A DNA stretch of 40,650 nucleotides from Clostridia bacterium (GTDB taxonomy: Bacteria; Bacillota; Clostridia; Christensenellales; DTU072): contig JAEDHK010000012.1 of NCBI GenBank assembly GCA_016297005.1, positions 1 to 40,650 on the forward strand. Reading direction: 5' to 3'. Below, piece after piece: positions 1-7,059 of the stretch; the stretch's first letter is position 1; every line of letters starts with the position of its first letter. The notes under the pieces are model-generated. The model had not been told where the DNA came from and made no database searches. It saw only the letters and a list, made by a program, of their open reading frames with translations. Both the position numbers and the translations under genes were made by a program.

Positions 1-12
1 ATGCTTTTGTGA

Positions 13-18
13 TATAAT
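13..18 (+). promoter_or_regulatory. -10 box of the LysR gene promoter
   Basis: TATAAT lies about 30 nt upstream of the LysR start codon. The matching -35 would fall before base 1, so the promoter is only half visible. Confidence 0.45.
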
Positions 19-47
19 TGTCCAGATAAAGATCCGGAGGCAAAGTG

Positions 48-971
48 ATGAACATTCTTCATATGAAATATGCCGTTGAAGTCGCAAAACTCGGCTCGTT
101 GAATAAAGCGTCTGAAACCCTTATGATTGCGACACCGAATATTAGCCGTTCTATAAAAGAGCTCGAAGCCGATCTTGGTATTACAATCTTTCAACGTTCT
201 GCAAAAGGCGTAGTCTTGACTCCCGATGGCGAAGAATTTCTTGACTATGCAACAGATATTTTGAATCGTATCGATCGCATGGAACAGTCCTACCGCGACG
301 GTTCGCATAAAAAGAGAAAATTCTCTATTTCGGTTCCTCGCGCTTGTTACATTTCCGCTGCTCTTGCCGAGTTCTCCAAGAGAATGGGTCCGGACGACGT
401 AGAGATTTATTATAAGGAAACAAACTCAAAGAAAACGATCAATAAGGTATTGACCAATGAATACAAACTCGGAATTATACGTTATTGCGAAACCCATGAT
501 AAATATTTCAAAAATATGCTCGAAGAAAAGGGGCTAACCTATGAAATAGTCGCGGAGTTCTCTTACGTGCTGATTATGAGCAAGAACAATCCGCTGGCAA
601 ACAAAACCCATATCACTTACGAGGATTTGTATCCTTTTATTGAAATCGCTCACGCGGATCCTTACGTTCCTTCCTTGTCTATGTCCAAGGTGTTCAGAGA
701 GGAGTTGCCTGACAATATAAGACGCAGAATTTTCGTGTTCGAACGCGCAAGTCAATTTGATCTTCTCTCGGAAAATCCCGAAACCTTTATGTGGGTATCC
801 CCCGCTTCACAAAAAATCCTCGATCGCTACAATCTTGTTCAGCGAGTGTGCGCCGGGAATAAGAAAACATATAAGGATATATTGATCTACAATAAAGGGT
901 ATAAACTTACAAAGCTTGACAACGAATTTATTACCGCGCTTACCGATTCAAGAAGAAAATATCTCAATTAA
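48..971 (+). CDS. LysR-family transcriptional regulator
   Basis: A 307-residue protein with the size and layout of LysR-type regulators. The N-terminal winged helix-turn-helix (about residues 3-62) contains the typical run of small residues, 'LGSLNKASETL', followed by 'PNISRSIKELEADLG' and 'FQRSAKGVVLTPDGEEFL'. The remainder (about 90-300) fits the periplasmic-binding-protein-like effector domain. The ATG at 48 is preferred over the GTG at 45 because GGAGG at 36-40 is then 7 nt away. The gene sits just upstream of, and on the same strand as, the alcohol dehydrogenase. LysR regulators usually control neighbouring genes and bind dyads upstream of the -35, so this protein is a candidate binder of the palindrome at 1007-1031. 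The effector is unknown; a redox or aldehyde-related metabolite is only a guess. Confidence 0.9.
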   Translation: MNILHMKYAVEVAKLGSLNKASETLMIATPNISRSIKELEADLGITIFQRSAKGVVLTPDGEEFLDYATDILNRIDRMEQSYRDGSHKKRKFSISVPRACYISAALAEFSKRMGPDDVEIYYKETNSKKTINKVLTNEYKLGIIRYCETHDKYFKNMLEEKGLTYEIVAEFSYVLIMSKNNPLANKTHITYEDLYPFIEIAHADPYVPSLSMSKVFREELPDNIRRRIFVFERASQFDLLSENPETFMWVSPASQKILDRYNLVQRVCAGNKKTYKDILIYNKGYKLTKLDNEFITALTDSRRKYLN

Positions 972-1006
972 ATCCGCAGAAGGCTTTTCTTTTTGAGCAA
1001 AACCTT

Positions 1007-1031
1007 ATTTCGATATCAACTGTATCGATAT
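1007..1031 (+). promoter_or_regulatory. Palindromic operator upstream of adh (9-7-9)
   Basis: ATTTCGATA, 7 bp, TATCGATAT. Eight of nine left-arm bases match the perfect palindrome found upstream of rex (5043-5067). It ends 28 bp before the -35 box and is centred about 75 bp before the predicted transcription start, a position typical of activator sites such as LysR recognition sites. The regulator is inferred, not shown. Confidence 0.65.
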
Positions 1032-1059
1032 TGATAATACTGATTTAACTTTTTAATCA

Positions 1060-1088
1060 TTCCCAACCCAAATAATGCGTGTTATAAT
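1060..1088 (+). promoter_or_regulatory. adh promoter
   Basis: -35 TTCCCA (1060-1065), 17-bp spacer, -10 TATAAT (1083-1088). The weak -35 fits an activator-dependent promoter. The sequence between operator and -10 is also similar to the rex promoter, with a shared TTAACTTTTT stretch. Confidence 0.7.
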
Positions 1089-1130
1089 TCTGACGAAATA
1101 AAAAAATCTATCCAAAAGGAGAAAAAAATT

Positions 1131-2348
1131 ATGGCACGTTTTACATTACCCCGCGATCTTTATCACGGCAAAGGCGCTCTTGAGGCGCTGAAGACTCTTA
1201 AGGGAACCCGCGCAATGGTTTGCGTTGGCGGCGGTTCTATGAAGCGCTTCGGTTTCCTTGACAAGGTTGTCGCATACCTTAAAGAAGCCGGTATGGAAGT
1301 TGAGCTCTTTGAAGGTATCGAGCCTGATCCTTCCGTAGACACCGTTATGCGCGGCGCAGAGGCTATGGCAAAGTTCCAACCCGACTGGATCGTTGCAATC
1401 GGCGGCGGTTCGCCGATCGACGCTGCAAAGGCAATGTGGATCAAGTATGAGTATCCCGAGATTACCTTTGAAGAAATGTGCGTAGTATTCGGTATTCCGG
1501 AGCTCCGTAAGAAGGCTCGCTTCTGTGCAATTCCCTCTACTTCCGGTACTGCTACCGAGGTTACCGCTTTCTCCGTTATTACCGACTACAAAAAGGGCAT
1601 CAAGTATCCTCTTGCCGACTTCGAGATCACTCCCGATGTTGCAATCGTTGATCCCGAGCTCGCAGAGACTATGCCTAAGAAGCTCACCGCTCACACCGGT
1701 ATGGACGCTATGACTCACGCAATCGAGGCATACGTTTCCACCGCTAACTGCGAGTTTACCGATCCTCTGGCAATCTTCGCAATCAAGATGATCCAGAAAG
1801 ATCTCGTCGGCTCCTACAACGGCGACATGACCAAGCGTGCTTCTATGCACAACGCTCAGTGCCTTGCAGGTATGGCATTCTCCAATGCGCTTCTCGGTAT
1901 CGTTCACTCTATGGCACACAAGACCGGTGCTGTGTTTGAGGATCTCGGAGCACACATCATTCACGGTGCCGCTAACGCTATGTATCTTCCTAAGGTTATC
2001 GCCTTCAATGCAAAGGATGAGACTGCAAAGAAGCGTTACGCTGTAATTGCTGATTACATGGGTCTTTCCGGTGCTGATGACGACGAAAAAGTTGCAAACC
2101 TCATCGCTTATCTCCGTGGCATGAACGACGCGCTCAATATTCCTCAGTGCATCAAGAACTACGGTCCTGACAGCCTCCCATGCGAACAGGGCTTTGTTCC
2201 CGAGAACATCTTCCTTGAGAGACTTCCCGAGATTGCAAAGAACGCAGTTGCAGACGCTTGCACCGGTTCAAACCCGAGAAAAATCTCCGTCGAAGAGATG
2301 GAAAAACTTCTTAAGTGCTGCTACTACGACACCGAAGTTGATTTCTAA
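1131..2348 (+). CDS. Iron-containing alcohol dehydrogenase
   Basis: A 405-residue group III (Fe) alcohol dehydrogenase, reducing an aldehyde such as acetaldehyde or butyraldehyde with NAD(P)H. The nucleotide-binding GGGSPID is at 91-97. Probable metal ligands are D192 and H196 (in 'MDAMTHAIEAY'), H259 or H263 ('GIVHSMAH') and H278 ('HGAANA'). The segment between the last two His motifs is about five residues longer than in FucO-type enzymes, which marks a subfamily. No aldehyde dehydrogenase domain is fused, so this is not AdhE. AAAAGGAG at 1116-1123 sets the start. It has its own promoter with the 9-7-9 operator and is followed by nfnAB after a strong hairpin, so the three genes may share a transcript. 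Lysine codons are mostly AAG by eye, unlike dnaA. The exact alcohol cannot be read from sequence. Confidence 0.93.
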   Translation: MARFTLPRDLYHGKGALEALKTLKGTRAMVCVGGGSMKRFGFLDKVVAYLKEAGMEVELFEGIEPDPSVDTVMRGAEAMAKFQPDWIVAIGGGSPIDAAKAMWIKYEYPEITFEEMCVVFGIPELRKKARFCAIPSTSGTATEVTAFSVITDYKKGIKYPLADFEITPDVAIVDPELAETMPKKLTAHTGMDAMTHAIEAYVSTANCEFTDPLAIFAIKMIQKDLVGSYNGDMTKRASMHNAQCLAGMAFSNALLGIVHSMAHKTGAVFEDLGAHIIHGAANAMYLPKVIAFNAKDETAKKRYAVIADYMGLSGADDDEKVANLIAYLRGMNDALNIPQCIKNYGPDSLPCEQGFVPENIFLERLPEIAKNAVADACTGSNPRKISVEEMEKLLKCCYYDTEVDF

Positions 2349-2404
2349 TATCAACAAAAACCCGGATTATAGACCATTGAGAATTGTCTATAAATAATCG
2401 AATA

Positions 2405-2452
2405 AGGACATCTCTAACGAACAACCGCGCAATGCTCGTTCAGAGATGTCCT
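2405..2452 (+). promoter_or_regulatory. Strong intercistronic hairpin between adh and nfnA
   Basis: AGGACATCTCT (2405-2415) pairs with AGAGATGTCCT (2442-2452). An inner AACGA/TCGTT stem sits behind a single C bulge, with a 15-nt loop. No T-run follows, so it is not a classical terminator. An mRNA processing or 3'-end stabilising element that sets adh above nfnAB is more likely. Confidence 0.6.
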
Positions 2453-2477
2453 AGATTCTTATGAAAGAGGAACGAAA

Positions 2478-2570
2478 ATGAAAACAGTATACTTTATGAC
2501 AGGCGGCGGAAGCTTCGTTGATAAAAAATATATCAAAAAGTATTCCCGTCAGAATAAAATTGGAGGGTAA
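2478..2570 (+). CDS. Possible 30-residue leader ORF before nfnA
   Basis: ATG at 2478 has AGAGG about 9 nt upstream and opens a 30-codon frame starting MKTVYFMTGGGSF and ending QNKIGG. Its TAA (2568-2570) lies 1 nt before the nfnA ATG, and the nfnA Shine-Dalgarno GGAGGG lies inside its last codons, so translation could be coupled. I recognise no family. It could equally be a remnant of a decayed gene. Confidence 0.3.
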   Translation: MKTVYFMTGGGSFVDKKYIKKYSRQNKIGG

Positions 2571-2571
2571 A

Positions 2572-3426
2572 ATGTACAGAATAATTGATAAAAAGGTGCT
2601 TAATCCAACGGTTATTCAGCTTTGGATTGAAGCTCCAATGATTGCAAATAAAGCGAAGCCCGGACAGTTCGTCATTCTTCGCGTCGACGAGGATGGCGAA
2701 AGAATTCCGCTTACTGTTGCGGGTGTAAACAAAGAAAACGGAACCGTCAAAATCATTTTCCAATTGGTCGGCTCTACAACCAAGAAGCTTTCCTATAAAG
2801 AAGCCGGAGACTATATTCAGGACTTTGTAGGTCCTCTCGGCGTTGCTACTCACATTGACGGACTTAAAAAGGTCTGCATCGTTGGCGGCGGTGTAGGTTG
2901 CGCTATCGCTATGCCGATTGCCGAGGCTCTCTACAAAATGGGCGCTCACGTTACAAGCATTATCGGATTCAGAAATAAGAATCTTTTGATCCTTGAAGAA
3001 GAATTCAGGGCTTGCTCTGACACTCTGCGCGTAATGACCGACGACGGATCCTATGGTGAGCACGGCAACGTGACCGTACCTCTTAAAGAAATGCTTGAGG
3101 CCGGAGAAAAATTCGATATGATCATAACCATCGGTCCCCTTATTATGATGAAGTTCGTTGTGGCAACGGCGAAGCCTTTTGGAACGCCTGTAACCGCTTC
3201 TATGAACCCAATTATGATTGACGGAACCGGAATGTGCGGTGGCTGCCGACTCACTCTCAATGTTGGCGGTAAGAAGGTTACCAAGTTTGCTTGCGTTGAC
3301 GGTCCTGACTTCAACGGATATGAGATCGACTTTGACGAAGCAATGTCTAGAGGAAGAATATACGCAGATTTCGAGCGTCATGCCTATGAGTCTACTTGTA
3401 ATTTGTTCAAAAAGGAGGTCAACTGA
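2572..3426 (+). CDS. nfnA: NADH-dependent ferredoxin:NADP+ oxidoreductase, small subunit
   Basis: A 284-residue ferredoxin-NADP reductase-like subunit, also annotated as sulfide dehydrogenase beta subunit. An FAD-binding barrel (about 1-95, 'GQFVILRV', 'RIPLTVAG') precedes an NAD-binding fold ('VCIVGGGVGCAIAMP', 101-115). A C-terminal [2Fe-2S] site has C222, C225 and C241, with D217 as a plausible fourth ligand, matching the three-Cys-one-Asp pattern reported for NfnA. With NfnB it forms the flavin-bifurcating transhydrogenase linking NADH, reduced ferredoxin and NADPH. The ATG at 2572 is chosen because GGAGGG ends 6 nt before it; an upstream in-frame ATG at 2518 has no such site. The nfnB start follows the stop by 1 nt, indicating tight coupling. 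Confidence 0.9.
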   Translation: MYRIIDKKVLNPTVIQLWIEAPMIANKAKPGQFVILRVDEDGERIPLTVAGVNKENGTVKIIFQLVGSTTKKLSYKEAGDYIQDFVGPLGVATHIDGLKKVCIVGGGVGCAIAMPIAEALYKMGAHVTSIIGFRNKNLLILEEEFRACSDTLRVMTDDGSYGEHGNVTVPLKEMLEAGEKFDMIITIGPLIMMKFVVATAKPFGTPVTASMNPIMIDGTGMCGGCRLTLNVGGKKVTKFACVDGPDFNGYEIDFDEAMSRGRIYADFERHAYESTCNLFKKEVN

Positions 3427-3427
3427 G

Positions 3428-4843
3428 ATGGCTAAAGTAAATATGAGTTTGACGCGAAACGAAATGCCTACACAGGACGCAAAGCTCAGATCACATAACT
3501 TTGACGAGGTAGCTCTGGGTTATTCTGAGGAAACAGCCATTGACGAGGCTATGAGATGCCTGAACTGCAAAAACATGCCTTGCGTCAACGGATGTCCCGT
3601 TAAGATTCACATTCCCGAGTTTATTTCCAAGATCAAGGAAGGCGATTTTGAGGGCGCGTATCTGGTCATCACAAAATCCTCGTCCCTGCCCGCTGTGTGC
3701 GGTCGTGTTTGTCCGCAGGAAACACAGTGCGAATCTAAATGCGTTCGCGGTATCAAGGGCGAAAGCGTCGGCATTGGCAGACTTGAAAGATTTGTAGCAG
3801 ATTGGCACAACACTTTTTCCACCGAAGAGCCTGTTCGCCCCAAAAGCAACGGGCACAGAGTCGCTATCGTTGGTTCCGGTCCCTCAGGCCTTACCTGCGC
3901 AGGAGATCTTGCAAAAGCAGGATATGAGGTCACAGTTTATGAGGCGCTCCACACAGCAGGAGGAGTTCTTGTATACGGTATTCCGGAATTCCGTCTTCCG
4001 AAGAAAATCGTGGCAAAAGAAGTCGATACGCTCAAAAAGCTCGGCGTTAAAATTGAAACCAACGTCGTTATCGGCAAAACGCTTACCGTCGATGAGCTTT
4101 TTGAGATGGGATATGAAGCTGTATTCGTAGGCTCCGGCGCAGGACTTCCCAACTTTATGGGTATCCCCGGCGAATCCTTGAATGGCGTTTATTCTGCAAA
4201 CGAATTCCTGACAAGAAGCAATCTGATGAAATCCTATCTTGACAATCCCGATACTCCCATTATGAAAGGTGGTAAAGTGGCTGTCGTTGGCGGCGGAAAC
4301 GTAGCTATGGACGCGGCAAGAACTGCGCTTCGTCTGGGAGCTGAAAAGGTGTATATAGTTTACCGTCGTTCAATGGACGAGCTGCCTGCAAGACGCGAAG
4401 AGGTTGAGCATGCAGAGGAAGAAGGAATCGAATTCCGTTTGCTTTGCAATCCCACCGAAATCCTCGGATATAATAATCCCGATAATGCCAGAGACCCAAA
4501 GAACGGTTTTGTTGTGGGTATGACTTGTGTACGTATGGAGCTTGGCGAGCCGGATGAAAAAGGAAGAAGACGTCCTGTTGTAATTCCGAACAGCGAATTT
4601 ACCATCGACGTTGATACTGTAATCATGTCGATCGGCACCTCCCCTAACCCGCTGATCAAGTCCACAACCGAAGGCCTGGAGGTCAACCGTTGGGGCGGAA
4701 TCGTCGTCAATGAGGATGGACTTACCTCCCGCAATGCCGTTTACGCAGGCGGTGATGCCGTTACCGGTGCCGCTACGGTTATCTCCGCTATGGGGGCAGG
4801 TAAGACGGCGGCAAGAGCAATCGATGAATTCCTCAAAAAATAA
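3428..4843 (+). CDS. nfnB: NADH-dependent ferredoxin:NADP+ oxidoreductase, large subunit (GltA-like)
   Basis: A 471-residue protein of the glutamate synthase small-chain family. The N-terminal domain carries two [4Fe-4S] Cys sets: C44, C47, C52, C56 and C91, C95, C101, C105. Two Rossmann motifs follow: 'VAIVGSGPSGLTCAG' for FAD and 'KVAVVGGGNVAMDAARTAL' for NADP(H). The C-terminal 'NAVYAGGDAVTGAATVISAMGAGKTAARAI' is typical of the family. Adjacency to nfnA, rather than to a glutamate synthase large subunit, supports the Nfn assignment. Start at 3428: AAGGAGG at 3412-3418 is 9 nt upstream, inside the end of nfnA. It balances ferredoxin, NADH and NADPH pools, consistent with nearby hydrogenases and alcohol dehydrogenase. 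A weak AT-rich hairpin spans its stop codon (4832-4851). Confidence 0.92.
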   Translation: MAKVNMSLTRNEMPTQDAKLRSHNFDEVALGYSEETAIDEAMRCLNCKNMPCVNGCPVKIHIPEFISKIKEGDFEGAYLVITKSSSLPAVCGRVCPQETQCESKCVRGIKGESVGIGRLERFVADWHNTFSTEEPVRPKSNGHRVAIVGSGPSGLTCAGDLAKAGYEVTVYEALHTAGGVLVYGIPEFRLPKKIVAKEVDTLKKLGVKIETNVVIGKTLTVDELFEMGYEAVFVGSGAGLPNFMGIPGESLNGVYSANEFLTRSNLMKSYLDNPDTPIMKGGKVAVVGGGNVAMDAARTALRLGAEKVYIVYRRSMDELPARREEVEHAEEEGIEFRLLCNPTEILGYNNPDNARDPKNGFVVGMTCVRMELGEPDEKGRRRPVVIPNSEFTIDVDTVIMSIGTSPNPLIKSTTEGLEVNRWGGIVVNEDGLTSRNAVYAGGDAVTGAATVISAMGAGKTAARAIDEFLKK

Positions 4844-4990
4844 TTTTTGAGATGCATCGATTATAATAGAACGGTTTTCCCTGCACGTGTTAGACGTTCT
4901 ATAATATCGTCAATCATACAGTTGCCCCGTCAGTAATGATGAGCCTACCCGAGCCCGTCATAAACAAAATACTTACAGGATAAAGCAAAG

Positions 4991-5032
4991 CAAGGGAGAT
5001 CGTTTCAGGAAGAGATGGTCTCCCTTGTTTTT
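4991..5032 (+). terminator. Rho-independent terminator of the adh-nfnAB unit
   Basis: CAAGGGAGA (4991-4999) pairs perfectly with TCTCCCTTG (5019-5027), followed by five T. It lies about 150 bp after nfnB and just before the rex control region, separating the two transcription units. Confidence 0.8.
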
Positions 5033-5042
5033 CGCTCTTTTT

Positions 5043-5067
5043 ATATCGATATTAGTATTATCGATAT
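5043..5067 (+). promoter_or_regulatory. Perfect 9-7-9 palindromic operator upstream of rex
   Basis: ATATCGATA (5043-5051), 7 bp, TATCGATAT (5059-5067). It ends 27 bp before the -35. The same element, with one mismatch and nearly the same spacing, precedes adh. It does not match the usual Rex box (TTGTTAA-N4-TTAACAA), so a different regulator, such as the LysR at 48-971, or a divergent Rex specificity must be considered. Confidence 0.7.
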
Positions 5068-5094
5068 GTATAACACAAATTAACTTTTTCATTA

Positions 5095-5123
5095 TTCACA
5101 AACAGCGAAAAATGTGCTAAAAT
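5095..5123 (+). promoter_or_regulatory. rex promoter
   Basis: -35 TTCACA (5095-5100), 17-bp spacer, -10 TAAAAT (5118-5123). It probably drives the whole rex-to-hydA unit, since no other good promoter or terminator is visible up to 11.6 kb. Confidence 0.7.
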
Positions 5124-5149
5124 TTTAACAGCAAAAAAGGAGATACATA

Positions 5150-5773
5150 ATGGAACGGTCAAATCTTCCGAAGGCGTCCTTGGGTAGACTTCCACAATAT
5201 CTACAGTTCTTAACAGGTCTGCTGCAAGATCGCTTTCCTTACATTTCCGCTACCACAATTGCGAAAGAGTTATCCCTGGGCGACGTTCAAGTCCGAAAGG
5301 ATCTCGCAATGATCAGTGGAGCCGGAAAGCCAAAAATCGGATACGTAACAAGCGATCTGATAAAAGACCTTGAAGATATACTTGGGTGTAATAAACTAAC
5401 ATCTGCGATCCTGGTAGGAGCCGGAAAGCTGGGGCGGGCGCTCCTCGATTATAACGGCTTTGAAGAATACGGTGTTCAGATAGCAGCAGCATTCGATTGC
5501 AACGAACAGATACTTCGCTTCAACAAAACGTCAAAAGACATTCTGCCGATCAATCAGTTGAAACCATTCTGTAAAGAGCACGAAATCAAAATCGGCATCA
5601 TTACAGTAGGATCCGGTTCGGCACAATCCGTGTGTGACGCAATGCTCGAAGCCGGAATCACAGCTATATGGAACTTCGCTCCTTGCCGATTAACTGTTCC
5701 GGGAGACGTTCTTGTAAAGCAAGAAAACCTTGCGCTTTCATTAGCATATCTCAACAGTCAGATCAGTAAATAA
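5150..5773 (+). CDS. rex: Redox-sensing transcriptional repressor Rex
   Basis: A 207-residue Rex, the NADH/NAD+ sensing repressor of fermentative and hydrogenase genes in Gram-positive bacteria. The N-terminal winged helix includes 'ISATTIAKELSLGDVQVRKDLAMIS', matching the family's 'QVRKDL' recognition helix. The Rossmann domain has 'AILVGAGKLGRALLDY' at about 84-99 and ends with the usual domain-swapped helix. AAAAAAGGAG sits 8 nt before the ATG. It is the first gene of the putative hydrogenase operon and has a classic vegetative promoter. No consensus Rex box was found in the window, so its targets may carry a variant site or lie elsewhere. Confidence 0.93.
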   Translation: MERSNLPKASLGRLPQYLQFLTGLLQDRFPYISATTIAKELSLGDVQVRKDLAMISGAGKPKIGYVTSDLIKDLEDILGCNKLTSAILVGAGKLGRALLDYNGFEEYGVQIAAAFDCNEQILRFNKTSKDILPINQLKPFCKEHEIKIGIITVGSGSAQSVCDAMLEAGITAIWNFAPCRLTVPGDVLVKQENLALSLAYLNSQISK

Positions 5774-5970
5774 TTTATGGATGACATATATAAACGGAAC
5801 TCAAAACTTATGAATGAGCAAATTCAAGCAGATGAACCTCAACGCATACTATGGCAATCAATTTGTTGAAGAAAGGATACCCGTAACCGGTCTCTGTGTT
5901 GCAACCCCGATCCTGTCAAGGCACCTTACAGCGAGGATAAGAGAGCGTAAAATAAGGATAATATGAAACA
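5774..5970 (+). other. Spacer between rex and the kinase gene; possible 44-residue ORF
   Basis: 197 bp with no terminator and no clear promoter. A frame from ATG 5832 to TGA 5964-5966 encodes 44 residues (MNLNAYYGNQFVEERIPVTG at the start) but lacks a good Shine-Dalgarno. It overlaps the ribosome-binding region of the next gene. I recognise no homology; it may be a gene remnant or non-coding. Confidence 0.3.
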
Positions 5971-6720
5971 ATGAAACTTGATAAAATAATTGCAGTCAGA
6001 ACCAATAAAACCATCTACCGCGATGGCGACACCTGCGTAAAGGTTTTCAACGATGAGTATTCCAAGTCTGACGTTCTCAACGAAGCGCTCAATCAGGCAA
6101 GAGTTGAAGAAATCGGTCTGAATATTCCGAAGATCCTCGGCGTTACTTTGATCGAAGACAAAAGGGCTATCGTATCCGAGTTTATTAAGGGCAAGACATT
6201 GACGCAACTTATGGAAGAAAATCCCGAAAAGAAGGCCGAATATATCGAGCTTCTGGTAGATCTTCAGATGAGCGTTCATGCAAAGATCTGTCCCCTTCTT
6301 ACCAAACTCAAGGACAAAATGGAACGAAAGATCACTCAGGCAAACCTTAACGAAACCATCCGCTACGATCTTCTCGCACGTCTTGAGGGTATGCCCAAGC
6401 ACAACAAGGTCTGCCATGGCGACTTTAATCCCTCGAACATTATTATTACCAAAGACGGTACTCCCTACATTCTTGACTGGTCTCACGCAACTCAGGGTAA
6501 TGCTTCCGCTGACGTTGCACGTACCTACCTGCTCTTTATGCTGAAGGGCGATTTCGACAGTGCTGACCTCTACCTTGATCTCTTCTGCGAGAAGAGCGGC
6601 ACCGAGAAGAAAGACGTTCAAAAGTGGATACCGATTGTTGCAGCGTCCCAATCCGTAAAGGGAAACGAGAAGGAGCGTGAATTCCTCCTCTCATGGGCAA
6701 ACGTAGTTGACTACGAATAA
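5971..6720 (+). CDS. APH-family phosphotransferase (protein-kinase-like fold)
   Basis: A 249-residue aminoglycoside-phosphotransferase/choline-kinase-like protein. The catalytic loop is 'VCHGDFNPSNII' (Brenner-type H-G-D-x-N-x-x-N) and the metal-binding segment is 'YILDWSHA'. The N-lobe 'TCVKVFNDEYSKSDVLNEAL' supplies the ATP-binding Lys and a Glu. Such proteins phosphorylate small molecules or, less often, proteins, so antibiotic resistance should not be assumed. Placement between rex and the hydrogenase genes, in the same direction as a PP2C phosphatase gene 2.3 kb downstream, makes a regulatory kinase role tempting but unproven. The start has AAGGA about 12 nt upstream. Confidence 0.8.
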   Translation: MKLDKIIAVRTNKTIYRDGDTCVKVFNDEYSKSDVLNEALNQARVEEIGLNIPKILGVTLIEDKRAIVSEFIKGKTLTQLMEENPEKKAEYIELLVDLQMSVHAKICPLLTKLKDKMERKITQANLNETIRYDLLARLEGMPKHNKVCHGDFNPSNIIITKDGTPYILDWSHATQGNASADVARTYLLFMLKGDFDSADLYLDLFCEKSGTEKKDVQKWIPIVAASQSVKGNEKEREFLLSWANVVDYE

Positions 6721-6812
6721 TCTTGCGTTTTCCTAAAATTGCGCGGTGCTTCCCGATAATATTTCGAACACCACGTTAAATACAGAAAAATAAAATTGAG
6801 AGGTAAAAAATC

Positions 6813-7055
6813 ATGCTTAAAATAACAGTTTGTATCGGAAGCTCCTGCCATATCAAGGGCTCCCGTCAGATAGTTGAACAACTCCAATGTCTGATTGCCG
6901 AAAAGAAGATCGGCGATAAGGTTGATCTCGGAGGAACCTTCTGTATGGGCAAGTGCCAGCAGGGTGTCTGCGTAACGGTAAACGACGCCTTTTTCTCCGT
7001 TACCCCCGACACAGTAGAAAAATTCTTTGAAAAAGAAATTTGGGAAAAGGTATAA
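6813..7055 (+). CDS. Small [2Fe-2S] thioredoxin-fold ferredoxin (NuoE/HydC-like), copy 1
   Basis: An 80-residue protein equal to just the C-terminal [2Fe-2S] domain of NuoE/HydC. The cluster Cys pattern is C7-x4-C12 ('CIGSSC') and C44-x3-C48 ('GTFCMGKC'). It most likely carries electrons to or from the hydrogenase-like protein encoded downstream. GAGAGG precedes the ATG by about 10 nt. It is followed by a paralogue with 4 nt between the two genes, so both are probably translated together. Full-length NuoE has an extra N-terminal helical domain of about 70-80 residues that is missing here. Confidence 0.85.
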   Translation: MLKITVCIGSSCHIKGSRQIVEQLQCLIAEKKIGDKVDLGGTFCMGKCQQGVCVTVNDAFFSVTPDTVEKFFEKEIWEKV

Positions 7056-7059
7056 AATT

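Larger units (their letters stand above)
4844..5149 (+). other. Intergenic region nfnB-rex
   Basis: 306 bp without a convincing gene. It holds a weak hairpin over the nfnB stop, an 8-bp ATAGAACG/CGTTCTAT inverted repeat with a long loop around 4866-4902, the terminator at 4991-5032, the palindrome at 5043-5067 and the rex promoter. The stretch 4903-4980 shows nothing I recognise. Confidence 0.5.

Noticed and set aside
1041..1059. Imperfect inverted repeat TGATTTAA/TTTAATCA as a Rex box at adh
   Set aside because: Does not match TTGTTAA-N4-TTAACAA well, and symmetry is not kept in the corresponding part of the rex promoter.
1146..1964. 272-codon open frame on the - strand
   Set aside because: Antisense to the alcohol dehydrogenase gene; no family features.
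4884..4889. CACGTG core considered as another parS
   Set aside because: The flanking bases do not match parS (CCCTG/TTAGA), so only the 6-bp core is shared by chance.
5971..6720. Aminoglycoside resistance gene
   Set aside because: Shares only the broad APH fold; the context is hydrogenase regulation and no resistance or mobile genes are near.
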